Shown: positions 16,390 to 26,339 of the stretch, in pieces
Position numbering within the stretch: the first letter of the stretch is position 1
Layout: every line of letters begins with the position of its first letter
DNA from: Oscillatoriales cyanobacterium
GTDB lineage: Bacteria > Cyanobacteriota > Cyanobacteriia > Cyanobacteriales > Microcoleaceae
Direction of reading: 5' to 3'
DNA length: 41,264 nt
NCBI GenBank assembly: GCA_004294385.1
Contig: REAP01000010.1
Location: forward strand, 1 to 41,264
The notes under the pieces: generated by a model
The model's database searches: none
What the model was told of the DNA's origin: nothing
The model's input: the letters and a program-made list of their open reading frames with translations, nothing else
Made by a program: the position numbers and the translations under genes

Positions 16390-19300
16390 AATATAATTGA
16401 GTAAGCTCGATGATGATATCAATCCGAAAGTTTTCAACCAAATCTGTTAGAGCCTTAGCGAGAGTTGCCTCACTTTCAGGGATTTGCTTAATCAGTTCCA
16501 GTATGCCACTGTCATCAACGCAAATCGCTGCTTGATACAAATTGACCAACCAGTCTATAGGCATTACACTCAAATCCTCTGCGGTCAAAACTTTGGGAGG
16601 TATCAGGGCGGACACAGAAGTAGATGACTTTTCTTCCTCATAAATATAACGCACTTTCAGGTGAGCCGCGATTTTTTCAAACAGCACTTCTTCCCGAAAA
16701 GGTTTACAGATAAAATCATCACAACCTGCGGCAAAAATCACTTGTCGCTGCTCCTCAAAAGCACTAGCAGTCAGAGCGATAATGATAGTTTCTTCACCTT
16801 CTAGACTTTGCTTAATTTGTCTTGTAGCTTCATAGCCATCCATAATCGGCATCAACATATCCATCAAGATCAGGTGGGGTTTCCAACTTGTATGCAGAGC
16901 AATACCTTCTTCACCATTACAAGCTTCGCGAGTTTCAAATCCCAACGGTTTGAGAATCTCGATCAACAGTTGGCGGTTTTCGATGATATCTTCAACTATC
17001 AAGATCCGATAAACTTGCTGATTAACCTCTAAAGCAATGACTTGTTTGGTGCTAATTTTTTCTGGTTCATCACTTTCTGTTACTAAATTTACTTGGATAT
17101 TAAATGTAAAATTTGTACCTTGATTTAGTTTACTTTCAACTGATATATCACCTCCCATAATTCGGACGAACTGTTGGCTGATCGGCAAACCTAGACCAGT
17201 TCCTTGCATCGATCTGCGTCCTGTCTCTGTTTGCACGAAAGGCTGGAATAATGTAGAAATTTCGGAGGGAGAAATACCAGGTCCAGTGTCAGCTACTTCA
17301 AAAATTAATTGGCATTTTTTTTCTCCTGCGATGTCATTTTCTGGTTTGCTTCTGACTCGCAGATTAACGATTCCTTGTATTGTAAATTTAATGGCGTTGC
17401 CAATTAAATTAATTAAGACTTGCCGCAATTTTGATTCATCTGTTTCAATATATTTCGGCAAATCATCGGTCTGTTCAAATATTAGCGATAAGCCTTTTGA
17501 GTTGGCTTTTAGTTGCAGCATTTCTTTGAGGCTATCGAGAAGTTTGTAGAGGTTAAATCGACTTTTATTAATAGCAATCTGACCAGCTTCTATCTTAGAC
17601 ATTGACAAAACATCGTTGATGAGTTCTAGTAAATGTTCGCCACTACGGTTGATAATTTCTATGTATTCTTTTTGTTCTGGAGTGATGGAACTGTTGCGAG
17701 CCATGACTTGGGCAAAACCGAGAATGGCATTGAGTGGGGTGCGGAGTTCATGGCTCATTGATGCGAGAAATTGGCTTTTGGCACGATTAGCAACTTCAGC
17801 GGTTTCTTTGGATTTAATTAGTTCCATTGACTGTCTTTGAGTGCGGGCAAGCAATTCTGCTTGTTGCACTGCTACTCCTAGCTGTTTGCCTATATGAACT
17901 GCGACGTTGATTTCAGCTTCGCTCCACTGGCGGGGCGCGGAGTTTTGATAGGATGCTAGCAATCCCCAGAGGTTTTCTCCGCAGAAAATGGGGACGGTAA
18001 TGTAGGATTTAACTTCAAATCTTTCTAGCAATTGGATATAACAAGAGTCGAATCCTGCTTTGTAAATGTCTTCAACACAGAGGTAAGCTGTTCCTCGGTT
18101 GTAAGCTCCACCTTCAGTTTCTTGTAAATAGGTGTCCTTTACTTCTTCTAAGCTGCTATCAAATCTTTGGACTAAGCAGTTTTCGCTGTCTAAAGTATCT
18201 TCTGTGAACTTGGGGTCGTTTTGCTGTTGTTGGATGAGGGAAATCCAGTTACTGTCAACGGATTCGGCGACAAATTCGCCACTCCAGTCAGGATTGAAAC
18301 GGTAAATGGCGACCCGATCGCATTTCATGGTTTGGCGCAATTCTCGCGTTGTGGCGTAAAAAATGTCTCGGATATCTAATGTCTGCCGCATTCTTTCAAT
18401 AATTCGGGCGATCGCTCTTTGCCGCAAAGCACTCTCTTGCAGTTCAGCTTCTACTTGCTTGCGTTCGGTAATATCTACAGCCATTAAAGCGATGCCGATC
18501 GCTCTACCATTTTCATTGATTAGCGCAGTATTATACCACTCACAAACGATGATTTTACCATTTTTTGTAATAGTTTCATTAGTGGTATAATTCGCCCCAA
18601 ATTCGGCATTATTTTTGTTGCTTAAAAGTTGAGATATTTGCTGATAGCAGCTATCTGGAATGATCAAATCCGGGACATTGTGGCCGATAACTTCTTGCTG
18701 CTTGTAGCCAAAAAGTTTTTCAGCAGCAGGATTCCAAGTGATCACTTCTAAATTCAGATTTAATTCAATAATTGCTATGGGAGTTTGCTGTAATAAAAAT
18801 GAAATTCTTTGCTGTGATTCTATTAATTTATCTTCGGATAGTTTACGCTCTGTAATATCATTGGCAGTACCAAGAATTTGTTGAGGTTTTCCATTAGCTT
18901 GTCTCGAAAATACTGTATCCCAATGGTGCATCCACCGCCATTCGCCATTTTTATGTTTCATGCGGTATTGAGATTCAATGACATCGCCATCTTTGGATCG
19001 TTCGACTTGTTGGACACTTTCAAAAAAGGCTGGCAAATCATCGGGGTTGAGCAGCATTGACATCATTTCAGTCCCCATATCTTGTACTTCTTGGGTGGTG
19101 TAACCGAGAATTGCAGTAATTTGGCGGTTGTTGTAAACGTTGCGCTGTTCAATTAAATCATGAACATACAATAGGTTGGGATTGGCATCAGCGATCGCCT
19201 GAATGAAGTGCTGACTTTCTCGGAGTGCGGATTCTGCAAGTTTGCGATCGCTAATATCTCGCGCCACGATAATTACTGAATCTGCCGAAAGCGGAGAGAC

Positions 19301-21076
19301 TTTAGCGTCGAGCCAAACTTCGCGATTTCCCCTACTAAAGCTATATTCAACATTGCTACTTTTCTTGGTTTTTAGAACTTGCTGGATAGCATCTAATACC
19401 AAATCAGCTACAGATTTCGGCAAAACTTCGTGCAGAGTTTTGTTCATCATTTCGCTGAAAGGTTTAACCAAATTTGACGAGCTTGTGGGGGCGATTTTGA
19501 TGCAGCGCCCTTCGGCATTTCTGACTAAAACTAAGTCAGTCATGGCGAGAAAAATAGCTCGCAATTCTGCTTCAGATTCTTGCAGAGCTTGTTCAGCGCG
19601 GACGCGGGTGCGAATTTCTGCTTGTAACTGATGATTTTGTCGATCGAGTTGTTGAAGTCGTTGTTTTTCTCGTTCTAAAAGTTTGGCTTGGGCGATCGCA
19701 ATTCCCACCTGATCCGCCACAGCTTCCAAAAGGTCGATTTCATCTTCTGTCCATTCTCGGTAGCGATCGCACTGGTGCAAGCAAATAGCACCGTTTGCTT
19801 CCCCCTGGTAGGAAGTGCGAATTGCTAACATCGATTTCAAATTCACCTCGCGGCAAATGGGTCGCACGGCTTGCAAAAGAGGCTCTGAGTAAACATTATT
19901 GGAGGCGATCGCCCGATCTTGAATCATCATTTGTACCACATGAGGATTGCCCCAAATTGGAACCGATACATTGCTAATTGATTGGCAATCGGGTTCGAGA
20001 TACTCTGCCACTAAAGGAAGATCGACCTGGGGGTTGGTACTATAGCTGTGAATTAAACAGCGGTTAGCGCCGAATGTCTGACCAATTTGAGTTACTGCTG
20101 TTTGAAATATTTGGTCTGGTTGCAAGCTCGATCGAATCTGCTGAGTTATTTTTCCAATCAGCAATTCTCGCTGAATTTGCCGCTCTAAAGCTGTTTTAGC
20201 TGCCGCTCTTTCTAGATCTGATTGTTTGCGATCGCTAATATCAAAAAGTACGCCGTACCAGACAACATCCCCATTGCTACGCATTTCAGGTCGAGAATTG
20301 GATTGCAGCCACTTAAGTTTTCCCGACGGCGTAATAATCCGCCATTCGTAGCCAAAAGGTTCTAAAGTTTCGGCGCTCATGGTAACGGCTTTTTCAAGAG
20401 CCTGTCGGTCATCTGGATGATTTTGGTTAAAACAAAGTTCAGGATTTTTCAATATTTGTTCTATCTCTAATTCATATATTTTTCGACAATCAGAACTGAT
20501 ATATTCAAACTTTAATTCCCCTTCACAATCCCTCACAAATTGATAAATAACTCCCGGTATATTAGTCGCCAATTTCTGCAAACGCCCTTGACTTTCGCGC
20601 AGTGCTTGCTCTGTTTGTTTGCGAACTTCTACCTCTCGCTGTAGTTGAGCATTCTGCTCTTTTAATTGTTTTGATAGCTGTTGAATAGTTAGCTGATTTT
20701 TGACCCGCGCTAAAACTTCTTCCACTTGAAAAGGCTTGGTAATATAGTCAACACCACCAACTTCAAAAGCTTTAACTTTATGATATATCTCATGGAGTAT
20801 ACTCAAGAAAATCACTGGGATTTCGCGAGTTTTCTTGTTGCTTTTTAGTCTTCTACAAACTTCATAGCCATTCATTTTTGGCATAACAACATCAAGTAAA
20901 ATCAAATCAGGAGGAGAATTGAAGTCACTATTTACTATCAATTCTCCAGAAATTGACCGCTGAACTTTGTAGCCCTCTTTCACCAATAGATTTGATAAAA
21001 ATCGAAGGTTATTAGGCTGATCGTCAATAATTAAAATTTGAATGTTTTCTTTATTCATTAACATCTTTTCAGCCAT
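16355..21076 (-). CDS. Hybrid sensor histidine kinase with REC, PAS and GAF domains
   Basis: A 1573-residue soluble hybrid kinase with no membrane segments. Order: receiver with Asp62; coiled coil; PAS (about 165-285); GAF (about 310-475) with phytochrome-like flavour; coiled coil; three PAS/PAC modules (about 505-880, each ending in an ITERK- or ISDRK-type motif); second GAF (about 890-1070); HisKA with His1109 in SHELRTPLNAILGF; HATPase_c with NLIGNAIKFT, DTGPGI and GTGLGLPI; second receiver with Asp1406; and a helical tail of about 90 residues common in cyanobacterial hybrids. No chromophore cysteine was assigned. ATG 21076 has AAAGGTG upstream. The gene overlaps the cyclase gene, its probable output partner. 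Confidence 0.95.
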   Translation of the reverse strand: MAEKMLMNKENIQILIIDDQPNNLRFLSNLLVKEGYKVQRSISGELIVNSDFNSPPDLILLDVVMPKMNGYEVCRRLKSNKKTREIPVIFLSILHEIYHKVKAFEVGGVDYITKPFQVEEVLARVKNQLTIQQLSKQLKEQNAQLQREVEVRKQTEQALRESQGRLQKLATNIPGVIYQFVRDCEGELKFEYISSDCRKIYELEIEQILKNPELCFNQNHPDDRQALEKAVTMSAETLEPFGYEWRIITPSGKLKWLQSNSRPEMRSNGDVVWYGVLFDISDRKQSDLERAAAKTALERQIQRELLIGKITQQIRSSLQPDQIFQTAVTQIGQTFGANRCLIHSYSTNPQVDLPLVAEYLEPDCQSISNVSVPIWGNPHVVQMMIQDRAIASNNVYSEPLLQAVRPICREVNLKSMLAIRTSYQGEANGAICLHQCDRYREWTEDEIDLLEAVADQVGIAIAQAKLLEREKQRLQQLDRQNHQLQAEIRTRVRAEQALQESEAELRAIFLAMTDLVLVRNAEGRCIKIAPTSSSNLVKPFSEMMNKTLHEVLPKSVADLVLDAIQQVLKTKKSSNVEYSFSRGNREVWLDAKVSPLSADSVIIVARDISDRKLAESALRESQHFIQAIADANPNLLYVHDLIEQRNVYNNRQITAILGYTTQEVQDMGTEMMSMLLNPDDLPAFFESVQQVERSKDGDVIESQYRMKHKNGEWRWMHHWDTVFSRQANGKPQQILGTANDITERKLSEDKLIESQQRISFLLQQTPIAIIELNLNLEVITWNPAAEKLFGYKQQEVIGHNVPDLIIPDSCYQQISQLLSNKNNAEFGANYTTNETITKNGKIIVCEWYNTALINENGRAIGIALMAVDITERKQVEAELQESALRQRAIARIIERMRQTLDIRDIFYATTRELRQTMKCDRVAIYRFNPDWSGEFVAESVDSNWISLIQQQQNDPKFTEDTLDSENCLVQRFDSSLEEVKDTYLQETEGGAYNRGTAYLCVEDIYKAGFDSCYIQLLERFEVKSYITVPIFCGENLWGLLASYQNSAPRQWSEAEINVAVHIGKQLGVAVQQAELLARTQRQSMELIKSKETAEVANRAKSQFLASMSHELRTPLNAILGFAQVMARNSSITPEQKEYIEIINRSGEHLLELINDVLSMSKIEAGQIAINKSRFNLYKLLDSLKEMLQLKANSKGLSLIFEQTDDLPKYIETDESKLRQVLINLIGNAIKFTIQGIVNLRVRSKPENDIAGEKKCQLIFEVADTGPGISPSEISTLFQPFVQTETGRRSMQGTGLGLPISQQFVRIMGGDISVESKLNQGTNFTFNIQVNLVTESDEPEKISTKQVIALEVNQQVYRILIVEDIIENRQLLIEILKPLGFETREACNGEEGIALHTSWKPHLILMDMLMPIMDGYEATRQIKQSLEGEETIIIALTASAFEEQRQVIFAAGCDDFICKPFREEVLFEKIAAHLKVRYIYEEEKSSTSVSALIPPKVLTAEDLSVMPIDWLVNLYQAAICVDDSGILELIKQIPESEATLAKALTDLVENFRIDIIIELTQLYYDERPSTASDS

Positions 21077-21153
21077 ATTTTCACCTTTAACTGTTAGTAG
21101 TAGATTGATGATTTAGTTGATTCATAGATTCCCTAAATCAGTCTTAAAATTTT

Positions 21154-21678
21154 TCAGATATGTGGCTGTTTTTCTGCTAGTAATTCCTTAAGTTTAACAA
21201 TATTTTCTGAGCTAAGGGCGATTTTTATTTCAAGTTCTTGTTCTGAATCCCATAGCAGCATGATATTATCTTCTCCCAAGGCTATTTCGACATTCTTAAT
21301 TTCAAGTGTTTGATATTTAACTTCGGGAATCCCGATGCGAATTACTACGTCTGATTCCAACTGAGAATAAAGATACAACTGCTGTTGCAGGTTGTCTAGT
21401 TCCAGTTTCTGAACTGTGCTGTTCCGTTCCACAGGAGAATCTGGTTTGTACCAATAGAGAGTGTCGGCGCGAATTTCGGGATTGACTATCATAAATGTTT
21501 CGTCAAACCGCTGGGGATGCCAGTGAATTTCACTCATACCACCGATTTGCGGAATCAGTCGCTCCACCCAGGTAATTTCTTTGCCATTCAGGTTTGCCCA
21601 CCACTGACTGATATGATAAAGGTTGTCAGTATTTTCTGGGCTGTCAATTCCCGATTGCCAGACTATTTTTAGTTGCAT
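21154..21678 (-). CDS. Hypothetical protein, 174 residues
   Basis: Unknown soluble protein beginning MQLKIVWQSGIDSPENTDNL. It has a Trp- and His-containing central part (ISQWWANL, EIHWHPQRF) and a mainly beta C-terminal half of alternating hydrophobic residues, suggesting a beta-sandwich or cupin-like fold. No catalytic signature is seen. ATG 21678 is the natural start. It is divergent from the deacetylase gene, with 79 bases between starts, so the two may share a control region; it lies upstream of the kinase gene on the same strand, 77 bases away, and could be its first operon partner. Confidence 0.7.
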   Translation of the reverse strand: MQLKIVWQSGIDSPENTDNLYHISQWWANLNGKEITWVERLIPQIGGMSEIHWHPQRFDETFMIVNPEIRADTLYWYKPDSPVERNSTVQKLELDNLQQQLYLYSQLESDVVIRIGIPEVKYQTLEIKNVEIALGEDNIMLLWDSEQELEIKIALSSENIVKLKELLAEKQPHI

Positions 21679-21757
21679 CTACAGGTTCTCCAGACAATTT
21701 AATTTTTTGAGAGTTGGCACTTTCAATTGGATATTTATTCCTTGTATAATACTCTCA

Positions 21758-22675
21758 ATGGACTTACCAATTATCTACCACGAAGATTACGTTGCACCCC
21801 TCCCATCTGGTCACCGATTTCCGATGACCAAGTTCCGGCTGCTTTACGAAATGCTGCTCGCGGACGGGGTAGCCTCCCACGCTCAGTTTCACGCTCCCGA
21901 ACTTCCTCCGTCAGAATGGATTCAATTAGTCCACGATGACTCTTACATTCAAGCTTACTGCAACGGGACGCTTGATGCCAAAGCTCAGCGACGAATTGGT
22001 CTCCCTTGGAGTCCGGCTCTGGTCAATCGGACTCGTATTGCCTCCTCTGGGACGGTACTGACTGCCAAGCTTGCTTTAGAATGTGGTTTGGCTTGCAATA
22101 CTGCGGGTGGAACTCATCATGCTTTCCCGGATTATGGGTCTGGTTTTTGTATTTTTAATGATTTGGCGATCGCATCTCGTGTTTTGCAAAAAATGGGTTT
22201 AGTTCGTCAAGTATTAATTGTAGATTTAGATGTACACCAAGGTGATGGAACCGCTGTAATTTTCCAAGATGATGATAGTGTTTTTACTTTCTCGATGCAC
22301 TGCGAGGTGAATTTTCCTGGTACTAAACAAAAGGGCGATTTAGATGTAGCCTTGCCTGTGGGCATGGAGGATGAAGAATATTTACAAACCTTGGCTAAAT
22401 ATTTAGCAGATTTGCTCTCGGATGTCAAGCCAGATTTGGTTTTGTACGATGCCGGAGTAGACCCCCATCAGGCTGATAAACTGGGAAAGTTAGCTTTAAG
22501 TGATACGGGGTTATTTCGCCGGGAAATGCAAGTTTTGTCTACTTGTTTGGCGGGGGGGTATCCGGTTGCTTGTGTGATTGGCGGTGGCTATTCTGATGAT
22601 ACGAAGGGGTTAGTTTATCGGCATTCTTTGCTGCACCGAGCTGCGAGTCAGGTTTATCGGCAGTATCGACTTTAA
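21758..22675 (+). CDS. Histone deacetylase family protein
   Basis: A zinc-dependent deacetylase of the arginase/deacetylase fold, in the bacterial group related to acetoin-utilisation protein AcuC and acetylpolyamine amidohydrolases. The 305 residues contain the paired histidines His120-His121 (GGTHHAF), the zinc ligands Asp158 and His160 (IVDLDVHQGDGT), a third zinc Asp in YDAGVDPH near 248, and the glycine loop IGGGYSDD near 285. ATG 21758 gives the expected N-terminus MDLPIIYHEDY; a frame open further upstream to 21623 encodes unrelated residues overlapping the divergent gene. The native substrate (acetyl-lysine or small acetylated amine) is unknown. Confidence 0.93.
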   Translation: MDLPIIYHEDYVAPLPSGHRFPMTKFRLLYEMLLADGVASHAQFHAPELPPSEWIQLVHDDSYIQAYCNGTLDAKAQRRIGLPWSPALVNRTRIASSGTVLTAKLALECGLACNTAGGTHHAFPDYGSGFCIFNDLAIASRVLQKMGLVRQVLIVDLDVHQGDGTAVIFQDDDSVFTFSMHCEVNFPGTKQKGDLDVALPVGMEDEEYLQTLAKYLADLLSDVKPDLVLYDAGVDPHQADKLGKLALSDTGLFRREMQVLSTCLAGGYPVACVIGGGYSDDTKGLVYRHSLLHRAASQVYRQYRL

Positions 22676-23092
22676 GATTTGTCAAGCCTACTACAAAAAT
22701 CTAGATTAATTGCAGAAATTGTCGCCCAAATCCTTCACCCCTACATCTGAATCAAAAGCTTGAGATTATTGGTTGGATATGTATAATGGATCAGACGATC
22801 GCGATCGGGATCGGAGCGGGTGCGATCGCCCACAAGATGAAGTTAAAGGCAAGTGAGACAACGACTTCCCGGTTGGCGATCGCTCACGGGAACCTTGTCA
22901 CCTGGTTAGTAGTCCAAAACAAATAGTAAAATCAGCAACGACAAATAAGTAGCTCCATTGATGAGTAAAACTTAGCGTGGTTGTTAGGTAAGAGCAAACA
23001 AATCAATGGCCGGATAGCGATCGCGATCGCCAAAATCTAGGGTGCCGAGAATTTAGAGATCATTCTCGACTAGGGTTAAATCAATAAATAGG
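22676..23092. other. Intergenic region rich in HIP1 motifs
   Basis: No gene is supported. The stretch has several GCGATCGC octamers, including overlapping GCGATCGCGATCGCC near 23020, and a 7-bp hairpin CGAGAAT (23046-23052) with ATTCTCG (23062-23068), about 25 bases before the glycosyltransferase start, which could act in its leader. Confidence 0.6.
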
Positions 23093-24388
23093 ATGTCACT
23101 TATGCAAGTTAATTCAAACAACTCAGAACAACTAGGAAAAACACAGGATTTAGAGTTTATAGAACCCATTACCAAGCGTTATCTGATGGTGATTAACGTC
23201 AGATCCACCAGGGATGAAAAAGGTGACAGGTATCTCGATCCGCTGTGGGCAAAAGACCTAACCGAACATTTCAGGTATCTGAAAAACTTCACGTTAGCAT
23301 CTCCATGCCAACAAGAAAGATCCCCAGAAAACACAATCGATGTGGAGAAGGAACCATCATTTGCTGACGTTGAATTTATCGACCTGCCCTCCCCAAACAG
23401 CTATAAAGAGGCAATATTGACGCTGCCTGCTACAGTTGCCAAACTTTGGGGTGCGATCGGCAAAGCAGATATCGTACACAGTTGCGTAGCAGGCTGGCCC
23501 ATTCCTATGGGGTGGTTAGTGACACCAATAGCCCTGATTCAGGGAAAATTCTACGTACTCGTAGTCGAGTCCGCACCGTGGCGTCTGGAACCAGGCAAAA
23601 CCATAAAAATCCAACACAGAATCATCGCTTACGTGTCGGAAATAGTGAACCGCTGGTGCGTAAATAATGCGAACATGACAATCTTCACACAATCGGAATA
23701 CCAGCAGAGTTTACTGACAAAGCGAAAAGAACGGGGTCACGTCATCCACGCTTCCTGGATAGATGAAGAAAATATCATTTCTGAAGCCGATGCAGCGGAA
23801 ATATGGCAAAAAAAGTTATCCCCATCAACCCAAAAACTCAAACTTCTATTTGCTGGCAGAGTTGAGACCAGTAAAGGCGTGTTAGTTCTCCTAGAAGCCA
23901 TGAAAATTTTGGACAATAAAAACATTGCTGTCAATCTCGATATACTCGGCGATGGCACACTATTAAGCGAATGCAAAACACTTAGCAGTCAACTACAAAA
24001 ATCGGTTAACATCCGATTTTTGGGAACGGTTGCTTACGGCAAAGAATTATTTCGGATGCTGCAAAAATATCACGCTATTGTGGTTCCCAGCATCTCAGAC
24101 GAGCAGCCCAGAATCGTCTACGATGCTTATTCCCAAGCAGTACCGGTACTCGCAAGCAACACAGACGGACTGCGCGACTGCATCCAGAACTACAAAACAG
24201 GTGTAATTGTTAATTCTAACGACCCTGTGGCCTTAGCAGATTTGATCGAATGGTCGGGGCAAAACTTGCCTCAGCTTCAAAGTATGGGCAAGGCATCTCT
24301 CCAGGAGGCTCACAGCCTGACGCACCAAGAAATGCACCGCAAACGGTGGCAGCTTTTATTGAAGATGTTGGAGCAATCAAACAAGTAG
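23093..24388 (+). CDS. GT4-type glycosyltransferase
   Basis: A 431-residue GT-B-fold glycosyltransferase. The C-terminal nucleotide-sugar domain has KLLFAGRVETSKGVLVLLEA (near 256-276), LDILGDGTLL, and the acceptor/donor motif VPSISDEQPRIVYDAYSQAVPVLA with the family EX7E-like pattern weakened (DEQPRIVYDAYS). The N-terminal half is less conserved and has two hydrophobic stretches (WLVTPIALIQGKFYVLVV), suggesting membrane association. ATG 23093 is used; ATG 23102, with AGGA eight bases upstream, is an equally good start. It opens a plus-strand series of polysaccharide genes. Sugar and linkage cannot be told. Confidence 0.87.
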   Translation: MSLMQVNSNNSEQLGKTQDLEFIEPITKRYLMVINVRSTRDEKGDRYLDPLWAKDLTEHFRYLKNFTLASPCQQERSPENTIDVEKEPSFADVEFIDLPSPNSYKEAILTLPATVAKLWGAIGKADIVHSCVAGWPIPMGWLVTPIALIQGKFYVLVVESAPWRLEPGKTIKIQHRIIAYVSEIVNRWCVNNANMTIFTQSEYQQSLLTKRKERGHVIHASWIDEENIISEADAAEIWQKKLSPSTQKLKLLFAGRVETSKGVLVLLEAMKILDNKNIAVNLDILGDGTLLSECKTLSSQLQKSVNIRFLGTVAYGKELFRMLQKYHAIVVPSISDEQPRIVYDAYSQAVPVLASNTDGLRDCIQNYKTGVIVNSNDPVALADLIEWSGQNLPQLQSMGKASLQEAHSLTHQEMHRKRWQLLLKMLEQSNK

Positions 24389-24469
24389 GATAGTTGCAAT
24401 GGCCGATCGCCTGCTATTGCCAAACAGATACAACCTGAGCTAGAAATTGTTAAACAGACGATCGCCCTT

Positions 24470-25480
24470 ATGTCCAATGCCATTGTGCAAAATCATCCGT
24501 ATCCCCTACTTGTCGTTATTGTCAACTACCGAACGCCCGCTTTGACCATTGACTGCTTGCGTTCTCTAGTTAGCGAAGTTGAATCACTTCCCGGTATGCG
24601 GGTGGCAGTTTCCGACAACGCATCTGGCGATGGATCAGTGGCAGAAATTAGCAGTGCGATCGTCGCAGAAAAGTGGAACGAATGGGCATCCTTCGTGCCC
24701 CTAGACTGCAATGGCGGCTTCGCCTTCGGCAACAACGCCCTGATCCGTCCCGTCCTCCAATCCCCCAATCCCCCGCCTTACATCCTGCTGCTCAACCCAG
24801 ACACCGTAGTTCGCCCCGGTGCCCTAAAATCCCTAGTAGATTTCATGGACACTCATCCCGAAGCCGGAATCGCGGGTAGCCGTTTAGAAGACCCCGACGG
24901 CACGCCCCAGGAGTCAGCTTTTCGGTTTCACAGCCTGTTGACTGAACTCGATTTTGGTTGGCGCACAGGCTTCATATCCAAGTTATTGAAAAACTGGGCA
25001 GTAGCGCCTCCGATTTCCCAAGAAACCTGTCAAACTGATTGGGTAGCTGGAGCCAGCATGATCGTCCGTCGCGAAGTATTTGAAAAGATTGGCTTGATGG
25101 ATGAAGCTTATTTCATGTATTGCGAAGAAATGGATTTTTGCCTGCAAGCTCACAAAGCTGGCTGGAGTTGTTGGTATGTGCCCGAAAGTCGTGTTGTCCA
25201 CCTAGTCGGTCAAAGCTCAGGTGTTACTGATACCAAAAAGCCTGCCAAACGGCTGCCGACTTATTGGTTTGATTCCCGGCGCAGGTACTTTGTCAAAAAT
25301 TATGGATTGTTTTACACAGCCTTAACTGATGTGTCCTGGGCTTCGGGTTTTGCAGCCTGGAGAGTGCGCCGCGTACTGCAAGGCAAGCCTGACGGCGATC
25401 CCCCAAAATTACTCAGCGATTTTGTATTGAATAGTGTATTTTTTAAGGGAGGTAAGATTGAAAAAATCAAAAACTTTTAA
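24470..25480 (+). CDS. GT2 family glycosyltransferase, rhamnosyltransferase-like
   Basis: A 336-residue GT-A-fold enzyme of the WbbL/rhamnosyltransferase-like group. The start VVIVNYRTPALTIDCLRSL, the metal-binding region LLLNPDTVV (a DXD equivalent, near 107), and the acceptor segment VAGASMIVRREVFEKIGLMDE followed by MYCEEMDFCLQAHKAGW are all typical. The C-terminus carries amphipathic helices, not clear membrane spans. ATG 24470. It lies 81 bases after the preceding glycosyltransferase on the same strand. Probably adds a deoxyhexose to a surface polysaccharide, which is inferred from the subgroup. Confidence 0.9.
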   Translation: MSNAIVQNHPYPLLVVIVNYRTPALTIDCLRSLVSEVESLPGMRVAVSDNASGDGSVAEISSAIVAEKWNEWASFVPLDCNGGFAFGNNALIRPVLQSPNPPPYILLLNPDTVVRPGALKSLVDFMDTHPEAGIAGSRLEDPDGTPQESAFRFHSLLTELDFGWRTGFISKLLKNWAVAPPISQETCQTDWVAGASMIVRREVFEKIGLMDEAYFMYCEEMDFCLQAHKAGWSCWYVPESRVVHLVGQSSGVTDTKKPAKRLPTYWFDSRRRYFVKNYGLFYTALTDVSWASGFAAWRVRRVLQGKPDGDPPKLLSDFVLNSVFFKGGKIEKIKNF

Positions 25481-25573
25481 AGGATTTTGTAAATCAGTCA
25501 AAGCAAAATAAACCCGGTAAATTCTGGCAAACAAAATATTGTCTGATGTCGCCGAAAAATTGATATTATCGCT

Positions 25574-25706
25574 CTTCCTTCTTCCTTCTTCCTTCTTCCT
25601 GAAGCGTTCCCTGAGCCCAACGACTGCGTTTATCCTGAGCGTAGTCGAAGGGCTCAGGATAAACGCAGTCGTTGGGCCTTCTTCCTTCTTCCTTCTTCCT
25701 TCTCAA
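25574..25706. repeat. CTTCCTT heptamer array interrupted by a long perfect palindrome
   Basis: About four heptamers at 25574-25600 and four at 25678-25706 flank a palindromic insert. The insert has 26-base arms at 25615-25640 and 25652-25677 that are exact inverse complements, with an 11-base loop GTAGTCGAAGG. An identical 63-base unit occurs at 33091-33153. Confidence 0.9.
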
Positions 25707-25717
25707 AAAATGAGCTT

Positions 25718-26296
25718 ATGGTAACTGAGCAAAACTTAATCACGAGTGATAATCAAGTAGAAACTCCGGTATTGGGACTGTGGGAGCAGATTCAAGAAGA
25801 TTGGATTGCTCATGGTCGTGATTGGACAAAACCGGGATTTCGCGCTGTAGCAATTCAACGCTTCGGTGTCTGGAGAATGAATGTTGAACCCAAGCTGCTG
25901 CGGGCTCCTTTGAGCATTCTTTATCGATCGCTCTACCGAAAAGTCCGCAACACTTATGGCATAGATTTGCCATACACCGTGAAGCTCGGCCGCCGGGTGG
26001 TGATTGAACATGAGAGTGGTATTATCATCCACGGACACTGTACGATCGGTGACGACTGCGTGATCCGCCAAGGTGTAACCCTGGGGAACCGCTATTTGGA
26101 CAAGCCGCTAGAATCGCCTCAATTGGGCGATCGGGTTAACATCGGTGCCGGCGCGAAAATCCTCGGCAAAGTCCACCTAGGAGACGATGTAAATATCGGT
26201 GCTAATGCTGTAGTTTTATCAGATGTTCCCGCAGGTAAAACAGCCGTTGGTATTCCTGCCAAGATTCTTCAATCTACTAAAATTTCCGCACCTTAA
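25718..26296 (+). CDS. Serine acetyltransferase-like hexapeptide acyltransferase
   Basis: A 192-residue acyltransferase with a left-handed beta-helix C-terminus. Hexapeptide repeats run from about 90 to 180 (GIIIHGHCTIGDDCVIRQGV, then LGDRVNIGAGAKILGKVHLG and VNIGANAVVLSDVPAGKTAV), ending in the GIPAKI motif of serine/colanate acetyltransferases. The His of the active site is likely in GHCTIG or HESGIIIHG. Located among glycosyltransferases, it may acetylate a polysaccharide sugar or serve cysteine synthesis; context favours the former. ATG 25718 has no strong ribosome-binding site, and a palindromic repeat lies 41 bases upstream. Confidence 0.9.
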   Translation: MVTEQNLITSDNQVETPVLGLWEQIQEDWIAHGRDWTKPGFRAVAIQRFGVWRMNVEPKLLRAPLSILYRSLYRKVRNTYGIDLPYTVKLGRRVVIEHESGIIIHGHCTIGDDCVIRQGVTLGNRYLDKPLESPQLGDRVNIGAGAKILGKVHLGDDVNIGANAVVLSDVPAGKTAVGIPAKILQSTKISAP

Positions 26297-26339
26297 TGTT
26301 AAAATCAATCAACTTAGTTTACAAGGAACAGCTAGTAAG

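Noticed and set aside
16389..16437. TTG start giving 16 extra residues to the cyclase
   Set aside because: The extra codons overlap the kinase tail in another frame and precede no ribosome-binding site; the conserved receiver begins after ATG 16389.
21623..21757. Upstream extension of the deacetylase
   Set aside because: These residues overlap the divergent gene and are not deacetylase-like; ATG 21758 gives the standard N-terminus.
22980..23070. Minus-strand stretch reading like the end of a small soluble protein
   Set aside because: It is about 22 codons, without start, and I could not match it to a family with confidence.
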